From Zelonia costaricensis (Eukaryota > Euglenozoa > Kinetoplastea > Trypanosomatida > Trypanosomatidae), in assembly GCA_030849075.1 (NCBI GenBank), contig JASAOO010003507.1:1-64000 (forward strand): 64,000 nucleotides of DNA, in the 5' to 3' direction. The notes beneath the pieces were generated by a model. That model did no database searches. It was not told where the DNA came from and worked only from the letters and a program-made list of their open reading frames with translations. A program made the position numbers and the translations under genes. This document shows, in pieces, positions 42,726 to 54,084 of this stretch; the stretch's first letter is position 1, and every line of letters begins with the position of its first letter.

Positions 42726-45700
42726 CGGCACAGCGCACGACGACGCGCATGTGGTGCTGATCTTCATCCCCCCCCTCTTTCTCGCTCTCTGTATCTCGCA
42801 GGGCTATCGGAGTCCAGCGAGCAAGTCGCCGGCTGGACAGCGTGGCTGTTGCGCTTCCTCTGCCACCATAATCTTCCATCTCGTGTCTTTTGCCCAGTGT
42901 TACCTCTTTCCACTACTGCGCCAAACCCCCCCCTTTCTCTGAGGGCCTCCCCACACTCCCCGCCGTGTCTGTCAGTGTCTTTGCGTGTGTGTGTGTGTCT
43001 CCCCTCCCTCCCTTCCTTTCTCTCATGGGTGTGCGCACCTCGCATTCCTGTTGCTTGTGGCGTGTTTGTTTTGGAGGGGTTTTCCTCTTTTCTCTTCCTC
43101 GCATAGTTCATCTTCCCCTTTTTTTTCTGTCTAGTTTGGTTACTCTTGTCTGCGAAGCGTGGCTGTGCAAAGCTGCGACGGCGATGAGACTCGGCGCAAC
43201 AGAGAAGCTGGTACGAGTTCGGCGACGTAGCACGTCGACATTTTCTTTTCTCTTCTGCGACTGGACGCGTTCTGCCTATTGCGTCGCACGCGGAGGCATT
43301 GACCGCCTCCCCTTTTCTCCCTCCCTCCCTCACTCTCTGGCGGCCGACCTCTTCGTCTTCTCCAATCTACCGTTCTCGCTCCTTGTGTGTGTATGTGCGT
43401 GGTGTGTGTGTGTGTGGGCGTAGGCGTAGGCGGCGTCGCTGCGCGTAGACGAGGACGGCGAATGGGCGGGTGGGGAGGGAAGTCGTAAGAAGGACCTCCG
43501 GACAGCGTCGGGTGAATTCGCGTTTGTGTGGGTGGGGCCCGCACATCCTCTGCCTCACCAAGCCGCACCAGCGAGAAGCCCGCACGCAGATACACACTCA
43601 CACAGGCACTCACGGCACACGCGCGAGGGGAGGGGCACAAAGGAACTCGCCGGATGTAGGGACACCAGCGGGCTCACGAGGTGGCCGACGCCTCGGCCTC
43701 CACGCCCACGTCTCTCACTGTTGTGTCTTGCCCCTCTCGTGCCCGCACGTCCATCGGCGGGCGAGCGTGTTCTCGGGGGTCTCTGAGCAAGGCCGCTTTC
43801 TCCCTTTCCTTTTTTTTCTCCCTCGCTGGATCGTCACTCCCGGTTCACTACCACGACGTCTTGTGCCTTGTTGTCATGTTTTCGACTCCCCGTGTCCTTT
43901 GGGGACAACTCGCGGCGGCGCACGTGTCGTGGTGGCGAGGACCGACGTCGGTGCGCGGCGAGGGCGGCGAGGCGAGGGGAGGGGGGGAGGGGGTTAAGGC
44001 CGCGCTCTGTGCGCGTACGCGTCTGTTCTGTCTGCGTGACTCTTCTGTCCTTGTAGTTGATGTCTGCCGCTGCGGCGGTCGGGTGCGTGTGGTTCTCTCC
44101 GCATTCTCTCACCCCCCCCTCCCTCTGCGCGCTGCACGAGTCACAGACCCCCCTCCCACTCCCTCCAACTTGCGCACCGCGCAGCTGCTTGTCTTTTTTT
44201 TCCCTTCTTTTGTGCTGTTGTTGTGTGTTAGGCTCGAGTCTGTCACGTCAGCGCCGAGTAGGACCTCTCTCCGAGGCCCTTCCTCTTCTCTTCTCGTTGC
44301 GCCTTGTCCTTCTCGGCTCCCACTTCCTCATCATATGTACCCCTTCCCTTTTTTCTTTTTTTCTGGTGCACACTCCTCGGCCGCTGGGCCCACACCGACC
44401 GCCTTTCCCTGTTTGAGAATCGCACACACATACACAAACGAACACATACGCACACCTACCCGTGGCAGACACACTCCCTCACTCCCTACCTCGCCGCCAC
44501 CTTCTTCCCCTTTCTATATTGAAGTGTTCATCTAGCCACGCGGGTGCCCCATCGTGTTCGCGCGCGAGCTTCCGCATCCGCTTCCCCACCATCCTACCCC
44601 CTTCCTTACTTTCGATAGCTTCCTTTTCTTTTGAGTTGTGTGTGTGTGTGTGTGTCTGTGTCTTGTTGTGTGTGACAACCGCTTCACTGAGTCTTGCACG
44701 TCTTCTCACACGCAATATCCGTTCAGCCGCGCGTCGCGCTCTTTTTTTTTTTCTGTTTTGCTTGTGCTCTTGTCGCTTATCATTGATGTCTAAGTGTGTG
44801 TGTGTGTTTGTGTGTTGTGTTTGCGTGTTGACGTGCGCCTCAGTGCGCCTGGGAACGCTTGCGTGTGTGCGCTCTCGGGAGCCGCTTTCGGTGCTCCGAG
44901 GCACGCTGGTAACACTGGATGCGTGCGTGCCCGCTTGATGCCGCGGACACGGCGCGGTCGGCCCTAGGCGTGGTGCCTCCGCCGCCCTGCCTGCTGTTTC
45001 TTCTCTTGTCCTCCTCGACGGGCGCGTGGTGATGCCCCCTTCTCGGCATTAGAGTCTCCCTCTCTGTGCTCTTCTCTCCCCTCCCGCCCCTGCTCCCTCC
45101 CACTGACCTTACTTGCACATCATTCCGTATATTCGGCGCTGATCGTGTTTCCTTTCTTTTTTTTTTGTTTCTTCCCCTCTGTGGTTTTCGTTTTGGAGGT
45201 TTGCGCCTCCGCTGCGATTCTCCTTTTGCTTTTTTCCTGTTTCCTGATTAGCTTTTCTCCACGGCTGCCTCAGTGTTTCTCCGTGGCCCTCGTTTCTCCC
45301 ATGCTGCAATCCTGCATGTGCTTGTGAGTGCACGTGGCTGCGCAGGTGCGTTTGTGTGCGCGTATGACTGCGTGTGACTGGGTCTTTGACTGATGTGTGT
45401 CTTCTCGACTTCGGCTCATGGAGAGGGGCTTTCTTTTCCGTCTCGCCCCTGCTGCGTCAATGAAAACGTGCAACGTTGCAGGCGCTCTTTCGGCAGCGGC
45501 ATCACTCGCAAACGTGACGCTGCCTTCTGAGTGAGCTTGTCACGTGAGCGAGGCGCGTGGCTGATGAGCGGTCTTCGCGAGCCATGTAATCGGGAGGGAG
45601 GGCAGTATCCAAGGCAGCTCACCGTGGGATGCATGCAGCAGGTGCTGCTCGTGTGCCACGTCGCAGGTGACGTGAAGCAGCAAAAAAAAAAAAAAAGAAT

Positions 45701-46308
45701 CAACAAAGCACTCGTTGCAGGAAAGAAAAGAGCGAGGGGGGGGGAGATTTCGTATTGCTCACCGAGCCCCAGCTCGCTGCGGCGCGGTCACCGCTGCTTC
45801 AGGAGAGCCACGACTGGGTTCTGTTCCGCGGCGTGGGCAACTGCAGCAGACCCGGTGGACGGTACCACGCCGCGCAGCGGAAAGGTGAACAAGGCGCGGA
45901 ATGTCATGCACACTGCTTGGCGTGCCAGCATGCGGACAACCGGCTTGACGTCAACACCGTAAGCTTGCACGTTGTTTCTCCTCCTCCCCCTCCTCCCCTT
46001 CCACCCTTTCTGCTCCTTCCACCTCCCGGGCAACTTTCACGAGGAAAGAGAAGCGAGTTCATCTCTCCCCAGGCAGCTCCCCGCACTTCACACACGCAGC
46101 CCACCTCTCCCTCCCCATCCACGCTCCTTCCCCCCTCCCCCTACACTCACACCCAAGGCACTCACGTCGCCCACTGGCACGCTACTGTATTTGTGTGTGT
46201 GTGTGTGACGTGTCCGAGACTGCAACTGAGTCTGTTCGTTTCATCCCTCCCCGCTCTCCGAGATCAGGAAAGCCAGAGCAGTGAGTCCACACCTCGCCCG
46301 TCTCCACC
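42726..46308 (+). other. Longest intergenic region; one non-pyrimidine island
   Basis: A 3.6-kb gap without a supported gene. T/C-rich to about 43430, mixed at 43430-43700, again strongly T/C-rich to 45420 with GT-rich words near 44640 and 44795. An island of balanced composition at 45520-45960 is interrupted by a 15-A run (45682-45696). The last 350 nt before the J-protein gene are C-rich with CA and GT words; AG sites lie at about 46265-46285. Confidence 0.55.
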
Positions 46309-47289
46309 ATGATCGACTACTACCAGTTCCTCGGGCTTAACCGGCAGTCGGGCGACGACGACGTGGCCAAGGCGTACCGCCGCTACGCCCTTGCCTACAA
46401 CCCGCAGTGCCACCCCGACACCACCGACCAGGACACCCTCCAGCGCAACTTCAAGACGGCGGCGCAGGCGTACACGGTGCTGTCAGACCCCAAGAAGCGC
46501 GCGATCTACGACATCTACGGCGAGGAGGGCGTGCGCCATGGCGGGACGGGGCAGCAGGGGGTGCCGGGCGGCATCGACCTGGACTGCATTGACCCCAACA
46601 CCGTCTTCACCCGCTTCTTCGGCGTCGACAACCCGTTCCAGGTGGTGGGCAACATCGACGGCGTGCGGGGCAACCACCACGATTTCTTCAGCACCATCGC
46701 CGGCATGCCACCGAACCCGCCCAATTGCCCACCGCTCGAGGTGGCGCTCCCGGTGACGCTGGAGGACGTCTTCTTCGGCGCCGTGCGCCGCGCCGCGTGG
46801 ACGGCGACGCACACGAGCGCGGTGCCCGGCACCCCCAACGCCGTCGTGACAACGACGCAGGAGTCGTACGAGGTGCGTGTGGAGAAGGGCGCGAAGACGG
46901 GGGATCGCTTCACCGTGGTGGGCCGCGGCAACACCGTGCCGGGGTGCGCGCGTGGCGACGCGGTGGTCGTTGTCACCGTCGTCCAGCACCCACGCTTTCG
47001 CCGCGACGGCGACGACCTCGTCACGGTGGCGAACATCTCGCTGCGCGACGCGTTGTGCGGCACCACCGTCACGGTGCGGACGATGGAGGGCCGCGAGCTT
47101 TCAATCCTGATCGACGAGATCGTGGACCCGTCGTACCGGACGCGCATTGCCGGCGCAGGGCTGCCCGCGCACAACGGCGGCGCCGATGCCGCCCGCGGCG
47201 ACCTCGTGATTGAGTTTACGACCAAGTTCCCCAGCTTCCTGACGGCGGAGCAGAAGACCGAGATCGACCGCATCCTGAGCATCAAGTGA
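46309..47289 (+). CDS. DnaJ-family protein, DNAJB type, with displaced HPD motif
   Basis: A 326-residue Hsp40 of the type without a zinc finger. A J domain (about 2-70) with DYYQFLGLNR, AYRRYALAY and AYTVLSDPKKRAIYDIYGEEG is followed by a short linker with FFGVDNPFQ (about 105), and two C-terminal substrate-binding sheets (about 145-320) containing TLEDVFFGAVRR, HPRFRRDGDDL and GRELSILIDEIVDPSYR. The order and the HPRFRRDGDDL block match DNAJB1/DNAJB13. At the canonical HPD position the sequence is NPQ (31-33), and an HPD occurs four residues later (35-37). DNAJB13 (radial spoke RSP16) also has a defective HPD, so a flagellar role is possible but unproven. If the shifted HPD works, it would be an ordinary Hsp70 co-chaperone. 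Confidence 0.9.
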   Translation: MIDYYQFLGLNRQSGDDDVAKAYRRYALAYNPQCHPDTTDQDTLQRNFKTAAQAYTVLSDPKKRAIYDIYGEEGVRHGGTGQQGVPGGIDLDCIDPNTVFTRFFGVDNPFQVVGNIDGVRGNHHDFFSTIAGMPPNPPNCPPLEVALPVTLEDVFFGAVRRAAWTATHTSAVPGTPNAVVTTTQESYEVRVEKGAKTGDRFTVVGRGNTVPGCARGDAVVVVTVVQHPRFRRDGDDLVTVANISLRDALCGTTVTVRTMEGRELSILIDEIVDPSYRTRIAGAGLPAHNGGADAARGDLVIEFTTKFPSFLTAEQKTEIDRILSIK

Positions 47290-48925
47290 GGCTGCGTGCA
47301 CGCGTCTGTGTGTCTGTGTGTGTATGCGAGTGTCTGTGCCGGCAGTAGGGCAGGGTAGGGGGAGGCGGATAAGCAGAGAGAAGGTTGGCAGCGGTGCTGC
47401 ATTGCATGCGATGGCGCCGCAGTTGCCTTTCCACTTCCGGCCGAAGGGCGAAGTCACTTCTTTCACGGCCGGCGTCCCCCCTCTGTCCTTCTGCACTCGG
47501 GCTCCTTCTCCACCCCCCCTCTCTCGCTGCGCGGTTGACGCACGTTTTCAGCACTTCTCGCACGACACGGCATCGGCGTGGCCGAGGGTGGAAGTTGCGG
47601 CGCTCGCATGTACACTAAAAGCTGCAGGCGACTCCCGCTTGCTCAGCTTGGCGATGCGTTTCTGCAGCTGTCCTTGCGCTGTTCTTCTTTTCGGTCAAGT
47701 CGCACTGCACGTGACGACCGGCGGCGCTGGTGGCTGCAGTTGTGAAAAGGGCGTGGGCATGACGCACAATGGTGAGAAGAGGTGCTCAGTTTATGTCGCA
47801 CGCTATCGCGGTGTGGACTTGCCGGCATCACCCGCCTACCTCACAGTCGCCGTGTCTGTGTGTCTGTGTTTCTGTGTGTGTGTGCCGGTCCGTTCCTTGA
47901 TGTAAGATAGGCCTTTGCTCCTTCTGTGTTTCCCAGCTGGCTGCTGCAGCTGCTTCAGGTTCACGGCAGCGCTTTGCGCGACGTGCCGTGGTCCTCGAAA
48001 ACAACTCAACGCAAAGCGATACTGGATGGGAGTGATCGGACTCTGGGATGTGTTCTATTGAGTGGAGGTGCCCTTACCCCATTGACGCCGGTGCGTGCGG
48101 ACTGTGGGTCGCTTTGCGGAAGGAAAGCAGCACCTCGTCTCGCTCTCTGCGCCTGTGAATCTGACTGAGGGAGAGGAAGCGGAGAAGCGGGAAGGGGGGG
48201 GGAGCGGGTTGGGTATCTCCGCCCGATGCAGTGTCTGCTCTCAAGACACAATCGAGCGTCGTCATGCCGCTCTTGTGACGTCACCTGAATGCCCCACTAT
48301 GCCGCACAGAGAAGAAAAAAAGTGGAGTGGCGACCTCCACCTGTGGCACTTTCACGCTGCACCGACGACTCTCACTCGCAATGACCGCACTCCGCCGGCC
48401 TTGACCTGCCACTTCATCTTCACGTCGCTGCACAACAAAAAAACTCCAACTTGCGTCTCTCTCTCTCTCCGCCCACTCTCCCTTCGGTGTTACGTGCGTG
48501 CTCGCCTCACACTCGTCAGCGTCCCCGCACACTACACGCACGCGCAGCTCCCTTCTCTCACCCCCTTTCTTCCTCTTGTACAGAGCGGTTACAGCCTCGC
48601 TTCCCGAATTCAGTCCGCCTTCCACTCTCTTCTCCTCGCCCAACCGTTGCCCTACGTGTACTCCGCATTTCCGACGTCACACGCACGCCCTTGAGGAGAG
48701 GAACAATCAACGAGAACACAATCTCGTTGACGCAATTCGTCAGCGGCACGTCCCAAAGCTCCGTCCTCTGGCTCTTGCGTTTCGCCTCTCTTCTTTTTTC
48801 TCCCCCCCCCCTTGCCCTCTTCGCCCTTCACCTCCCTGCTCCGCGTGCTCGCCACCTTTCCCCTTCTTCGCTCTCGTTGTCGCAGACACGCGCACCGGGG
48901 AGCTGATCCGCATCGCCGAGGAAGC
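47290..48925 (+). other. Intergenic region, no gene seen
   Basis: TG-rich words follow the stop; 47350-48300 has mixed composition with a G-run near 48196-48204, then T/C-rich sequence. The tract at about 48857-48881 ending in CAG at 48883-48885 is a strong acceptor candidate, giving a 40-nt 5' UTR for the next gene. Confidence 0.5.
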
Positions 48926-51340
48926 ATGACGGCCACGATGGATGCTATGGAGCTGGACGAGGACCGCTACTCGGATGAATCCTTCCAGGACGACTTCGAG
49001 AGCGAGAGCGAGGCGACCCCGGTGCGGCCAACACACAACGCCGAACCGATGACGTCGGAGGAGGCGTCGCCTGCGCGGGCGGCTGAGTCCGCCAGCACCT
49101 CGACACGCTCCAGCACGTCGAGGTCCAGCTCCTCGTCATCCTCGTCCGCCAACTCGGCGTCCGCTGCGGACGCGGCGGTCGCGCAACACAGCTCCCGCCA
49201 CTCCTCCGTGCTGCACAGCGAGATCAAGTCGCCGCCGGTCGCTGCACCGGTGACGCACGACGAGGCGTCCCCGGCGGCGTCGAAGCCGACAAAGTCCACC
49301 AGCACGTCCTCCGCGTCGTCGCACCGGTCCAGTCACAGCAGCCACAGCAGCCGGAGCGGCGCCGAGGCTGCGGGCGCGTCGCAGCACGACGCGGCGTACC
49401 CCACCGACGCACCCGCCACGGCGGTGGCTGCGCGCGCGGAGGACGCGGAGGAAGAAGAAGCCGCCAGCTCGGTGGTGCCGGCCGACCAGGTGTACGACAA
49501 GGGGCACCAGCGGCGCGCGGACGGCAGCCACAGCCACACTGGACGCGACCCCACACCACACGGCGCGGCCTCGACGCACAACAACTCCACCGCCGACCAC
49601 CAGCGGCTGCGGCGGCCTGCGGTGCCGGAGACGGCGGACGAGCTGCGCGAGATGCAGTCCGAGAACGCGCGCCTGCGTGAGGAACTCTTCCAGCGCAGCC
49701 GCGAGCAGTACCACACCACGTTGACGCAGAGCACCAAGGGCGGCACGGCGAACACCTTCAACGGCAACCGCACCGTCGGCGGCCAGGGGTCATCGCGGAA
49801 GACCGCCATGGCGACCACCGCAGGCGCCACGCACGCCAGCGCCGCCGCACGCCAGCGCGAGGCGACGGCGCGACTGGTGCAGGAGTCGCTGAACCTGCAC
49901 CGCTCACTGCAGGTGATGCGACTGGAGCAGCGCGAGCTCCTGCAGCGCCGGGAGGAGCTCAGGACGCTTGTGAGCCGCTACAAGAAGGCGCTCAAGTACA
50001 AGGAGCTCGTGGAGGCGGCGAAGCAGGACATCATCGACCTCACGGACGACCACCGCGACGTCCACCTCGAGGTGCGGTGCAACGAGAAGCTGCTCGTCCT
50101 GAACGACGCGATGACAGAGACGGGGACGGGGCAGCGCCGCCTGCAGGAGGAGATTCGCGCGCAGAACGCGCTAACACAGCGGCGCCGCGAGCACGCCCTG
50201 CGTGACGCCGACAGCGCGCAGCGCATGCGCGATGCCGCGGCGAAGCGGGTGGAGGAGCTGAAGGCGGAGCTGGAGGGCCGCCGCGAGACCGCGACGGCCG
50301 GCGCCGACACCGACTGCCTGCACCTGCGCGTGGTCAACCAGGCCAAGAAGGATCGCGCGCGGGAGCTGCGGGCGCAGCTGGAGCAGCTGCAGCTTGAGAG
50401 CCGCGGGACGAGTTCTCCAACAGGGCGTAGCAAGAGTGGCCGCCAGAGTCAAAACTCGCTGAAGCCGCGTGCCCATCCGCAGACTGTCCGCGGCGATGCA
50501 GAGCGGGAGTACCTGCAGAACCGCATCGCAGAAATGCGCCGCGAGCTCGAGTCGACGGCCGCAGGCGGGCCGCAGGCGGAGGCTTCGGCGGCGGTCTCGG
50601 CAGCGGTAGGTCCGTCCGCCGCCTCGCTGCACTCGCTCTCGCGTCACTCGTCGCGCCGCACCAACGGCAGCATCGCCTCGGCGATGGTCACGCACGGCCC
50701 CGCCGCCTCCACCACTCCGCCTTCCGCCGCCGAACAGCCCGCACCGCAGCAGACACACGAAATCGACGTGACAGCGTGGCTGAACGCCCATCCGGCTGAG
50801 CCGGCCACCGCAGGGCCCAGCGTGGACGCGGCCCACACGCTGCGCAACTCGCACCAGCTGACGGGCGTTGCTGCCGCCCACGCGTACGCAGAGGAACCCA
50901 TGGTCGTGGCGCCCTACGCCGTGGAGGCCGAGCCGGAGCCGAGCGCCTACAAGGAGGAGGACTGGCAGCAGCCGGGCCCGCACCAGGAGGAGGAGCAGCA
51001 CAAGCCCGAGCCGTCCGCGGCGGCGCGTGTGTCGACGACGGAGAACGAGACGCCGGCGTGGCTGGACGCGGGCGAGCCGGACGGCGCCGCCGCGCCGGCC
51101 GAGCACCCCACGGGGTCGCTGCGCTACGCCGAAGAAGATGCGGAAGAGGACCCGATGGAGGAGGAGGAGGTTGGCATGGAGGAGGACTATCCGGAGGAGG
51201 CGGAGGACGGCTACGATGCCGCGCCGCACCAGGAGGACGCCGGCCTCGATGAGGCGATGTTCGGCATCGGGGCCGGCCCCGCTGCGCCGGCGGCCGCCGC
51301 TGAGACGAACGACGACGGCCCGGACTGGCTCAACTTCTAG
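48926..51340 (+). CDS. Ser-rich coiled-coil protein, hypothetical
   Basis: An 804-residue protein with an acidic start (ELDEDRYSDESFQDDFESE, about 8-26), a Ser/Ala/His-rich disordered region (40-220) and a coiled coil beginning near 235 (DELREMQSENARLREEL). The main conserved-looking helix is at about 305-385 (ARLVQESLNLHRSLQVMRLEQRE, then RYKKALKYKELVEAAKQDIIDLTDD), with further heptads to about 490. After about 500 the chain is low complexity and acidic, rich in Glu and Pro, ending DGPDWLNF. Two related W-containing acidic motifs recur near the end (TPAWLDAGEPDG and GPDWLNF), and VTAWLNAHPAE lies earlier. The layout suggests a cytoskeletal or basal-body protein but I do not recognise the family. 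An alternative start is four codons downstream (MDAMELDED). Confidence 0.82.
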   Translation: MTATMDAMELDEDRYSDESFQDDFESESEATPVRPTHNAEPMTSEEASPARAAESASTSTRSSTSRSSSSSSSSANSASAADAAVAQHSSRHSSVLHSEIKSPPVAAPVTHDEASPAASKPTKSTSTSSASSHRSSHSSHSSRSGAEAAGASQHDAAYPTDAPATAVAARAEDAEEEEAASSVVPADQVYDKGHQRRADGSHSHTGRDPTPHGAASTHNNSTADHQRLRRPAVPETADELREMQSENARLREELFQRSREQYHTTLTQSTKGGTANTFNGNRTVGGQGSSRKTAMATTAGATHASAAARQREATARLVQESLNLHRSLQVMRLEQRELLQRREELRTLVSRYKKALKYKELVEAAKQDIIDLTDDHRDVHLEVRCNEKLLVLNDAMTETGTGQRRLQEEIRAQNALTQRRREHALRDADSAQRMRDAAAKRVEELKAELEGRRETATAGADTDCLHLRVVNQAKKDRARELRAQLEQLQLESRGTSSPTGRSKSGRQSQNSLKPRAHPQTVRGDAEREYLQNRIAEMRRELESTAAGGPQAEASAAVSAAVGPSAASLHSLSRHSSRRTNGSIASAMVTHGPAASTTPPSAAEQPAPQQTHEIDVTAWLNAHPAEPATAGPSVDAAHTLRNSHQLTGVAAAHAYAEEPMVVAPYAVEAEPEPSAYKEEDWQQPGPHQEEEQHKPEPSAAARVSTTENETPAWLDAGEPDGAAAPAEHPTGSLRYAEEDAEEDPMEEEEVGMEEDYPEEAEDGYDAAPHQEDAGLDEAMFGIGAGPAAPAAAAETNDDGPDWLNF

Positions 51341-54084
51341 ATGAGGGTAGCCAAGGAAGAGGTGTGAACAGCCGGTGTGTGTGTGTGTGTGTGTGTGTCT
51401 GTGTGGCGGCACTGCAAACTCTCTTTTGCGTGGGCCGCGGCATACGGCGCACACCGCATTGGCTTTTCCTTTTTTTCTCATCTATTTTCTTTTGCTGGGA
51501 CCCGACCTTCCGGTGTCACGCCGATGGGGGTGGGCCTCCGCCGCGCGGTGCTGGATGCAGAGTCCGCTCCGCCGCTGCTGATTATTGTGGCCGATGCGTT
51601 GCGGTGCTGGCAATGCCGCGCGGCACGGGGCGGCGGGGGCTCTTTCCGATTAGAAGGCGTGGTGGAGTGGGTGGTGGGTCCGCTCCCGCGATGTGCAGGG
51701 TACGCGGTGTCTGTGCTTCTTCTTTTGAAAGGAGGAAAAGTGACTCTCTTGGATGAGGTTGCCGCGCTCTGCTGCGCCTGGTACCGCCTCCGTGCCTCGA
51801 TGTGGCTGTCAGGCTTTCCTCGGCATTCCTTTGTTTCTCAAAGACCTTTCCCCTTTCTCTTGCTGCAAGTGTGTGTGTGTGTGTATGGTGTATGCGTGTG
51901 TGTTGGCGTTGCCGCAAGCGCGCGCCGCTCGATGTTCATAATAGAACTGGAGGCTGGGTGCAGTGCCAAATGTAGCATCCGCGCTCTTCTCCTCTTCACC
52001 GCATCATCTCCGCCACGGTGGCGTGATGGCTCGCATGCCGTGAAGTTTGCGTGCTTGCCTGCGTGTGTCTGCGTGCTGGTGCAAGCTTTGACACAGCTGT
52101 GACCGGGAGTTTTTTTTTTCCAGCATCATGGTGTATGTACACTCACTCATGTTGAACAGAAACGTCGAACAAAGCGAAGCATCGGTGAATGGGATGATGC
52201 AGTGTGTGCATGGGTGACTCAGCGGCCTGCGGCGCCTCACGACCTCGAGAGGCTGCTGTGACCTGCATCTTGCGACGGCATTGCTGAACGGCAGTAGGGC
52301 GACGGTGGGGTGTGCTTGTTTGTGTGAGGTGGGGACGGCAGCCTGCGTCCTTGGCCTCTTTGTTTCGTGGACTGCACCGAGTCGCAACTTTGGCGTAGGC
52401 GGCCGAGCGGTATTGCTGTACAGCCCCTTTCTCGAGGTGACCACACGCAGCTTTCCTCCTCAGGGTGCAGCTAGCACGATCCTTCTCGGCCACTTCGACT
52501 TGATTCCCCACTCCCTTGATCGATGTACCCGTACGCTCTCTCCCTCTCCCTTCCTCACACGTTGGGGCTTTGTACCGGCCGTGCAGGTAGCAATACACAC
52601 ACACGCACATACATACACACACAAGACGAGAACCAAAAAAAAAAACACACACACACGCACACACACACACACACACAAGACGAGAAACAAAAAAAAAACG
52701 AGCCACTCCACACACCACCCTCTGTTTTCTCCTTTACTTCTGTTTTCAAGTCCTCCGTATACCTCTGAGGCACGCCAACGCTCTTTCTGCTCTTCTTTTG
52801 TTTGTTTTGGTGTGTGTGGGTGCTTGTTTGTATTTGTGCGGTGCGCTCCGTTCACGTGCTGTTCTCCATTTTTCTTTTTTCGCAACACGACGCGGGTGTG
52901 TCAGTGTCAGGTCTCACCGCGTACACACATTGTTTGTTTTGCGTCTGCTCCGGCACGCAGTCGAACGCAGCGCGAGCCTCCGCCCTGTGCTGTCCTTCGC
53001 TGTCCTCTTCCTTTTTTCTCGGCTCTGTCGCTACGAGAGGTTCCTTCACTCACGTGTTCGCATCTCTACCTTTTTTCTTCTGGCGAGCACGGCACGGGTC
53101 GTGTTCACTGCACAGCGTGCCCACGTTCTCCTCGGTCGCCTTGCGGTCTCTTGCTCCCGCCCTCTCTGCAACTCTCGGTCCTCTGCTTCCTCTCCGGCAC
53201 TGTGCAGTCGGTGCCCCCTTTCTCCATTTACTCTCCCGCTCTGCCCCTGGAAAGTCGCTTGTTCAGTGCCCGCGGAGGGCCGACAGCATCCCCATCGCCG
53301 CGTGCCCTTCCAACCGCGCGTTCTCTGCTCCAGTTTATATATCCCTTGGTGAATGCTACGCACATACATGTACAATTACCCGCCGCACCGCACGCGCTCT
53401 CCCCCCCCCACTCTATCTCCCCTCTTTCACAGCTCTTACTCGCTCCTCCTCTCCTCCCCCGCTCTTCTCAGTCGCGTCACTTCTTTTGCGCGCTTTGCGC
53501 GTGTGCACGCTTGATTCTTGACGTGCTCCCTCCACACTTCGCGCACCCCCGAGTGTGGCTCAGACGGTCGCGTCTGTTTGGCTCGTCAGGCTGACGACCT
53601 TTTTCTCTACCAGCGCATCACTCCGCTGTCCCCTTCTTGGGGTTGGTTCGGTGACGGTGCGTGCGGGCGCTCGGACTTTGGCGTCGCGCACGAAGTCGGT
53701 GCCACCCTCACATTCCCAAACAAGAGAGAAGGGCGGAAGCGTCTGCAGCCGACGTCGTGTCACACCTTCGTCTTGGTGCGCACCGGGCACACGGGTGTGT
53801 TGTGAGTGCTGTGTTGAGCTTTTTGTCTTTCCGTTTTCCTTCTTCGCTCTCTCATCACACAGAGACACACCCCGTCACGCGCAATACGTACGCTGTTTTC
53901 TTTTCCTCCCTCTTCTGCCCCTCCTCCTCTTCTGCTCGCTGCTCTGCGACCCCGGGTTGCGTCTTCTACTGGCGTTTCTGCACGCGCCACCTCTCTCGCT
54001 GTTGTCGCCGTTCTTTTTTTTCTTTTCGCTGGTTACTGGAGCGCAGCAGAGAGTGTTCACCTTCACTCTTTCGATACACATCCG
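51341..54084 (+). other. Long intergenic region with an A-run/CA tandem duplication
   Basis: A 2.7-kb gap without a supported gene. GT-rich words occur at 51374-51400 and about 51869-51903. A 54-bp imperfect tandem duplication lies near 52592-52698. From 52700 to 54080 the strand is strongly T/C-rich, and the long open frame there is low-complexity. No clear single acceptor can be chosen for the RUS gene; AG sites occur near 54042-54050. Confidence 0.55.
52592..52698. repeat. Imperfect 54-bp tandem duplication
   Basis: Two adjacent units, each a CA-rich stretch followed by ACAAGACGAG and a run of 10-11 As. The shared ACAAGACGAG words start at 52621 and 52675, a period of 54. It lies in untranslated sequence. 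Confidence 0.75.

Noticed and set aside
43681..44535. 284-codon + strand frame in the longest gap
   Set aside because: Mostly Ser/Leu/Phe/Pro from a polypyrimidine strand; no domain and overlapping frames are equally open.
50171..51481. 436-codon minus-strand frame opposite the 804-residue protein gene
   Set aside because: Shadow of the acidic, Ala-rich tail; Arg/Leu-rich and without recognisable motifs.
52281..53594. 437-codon + strand frame in the gap before the RUS gene
   Set aside because: It translates CA repeats and T/C tracts into Thr/His and Ser/Leu/Phe/Pro runs, lacks G/C3 bias and starts in mixed intergenic sequence.
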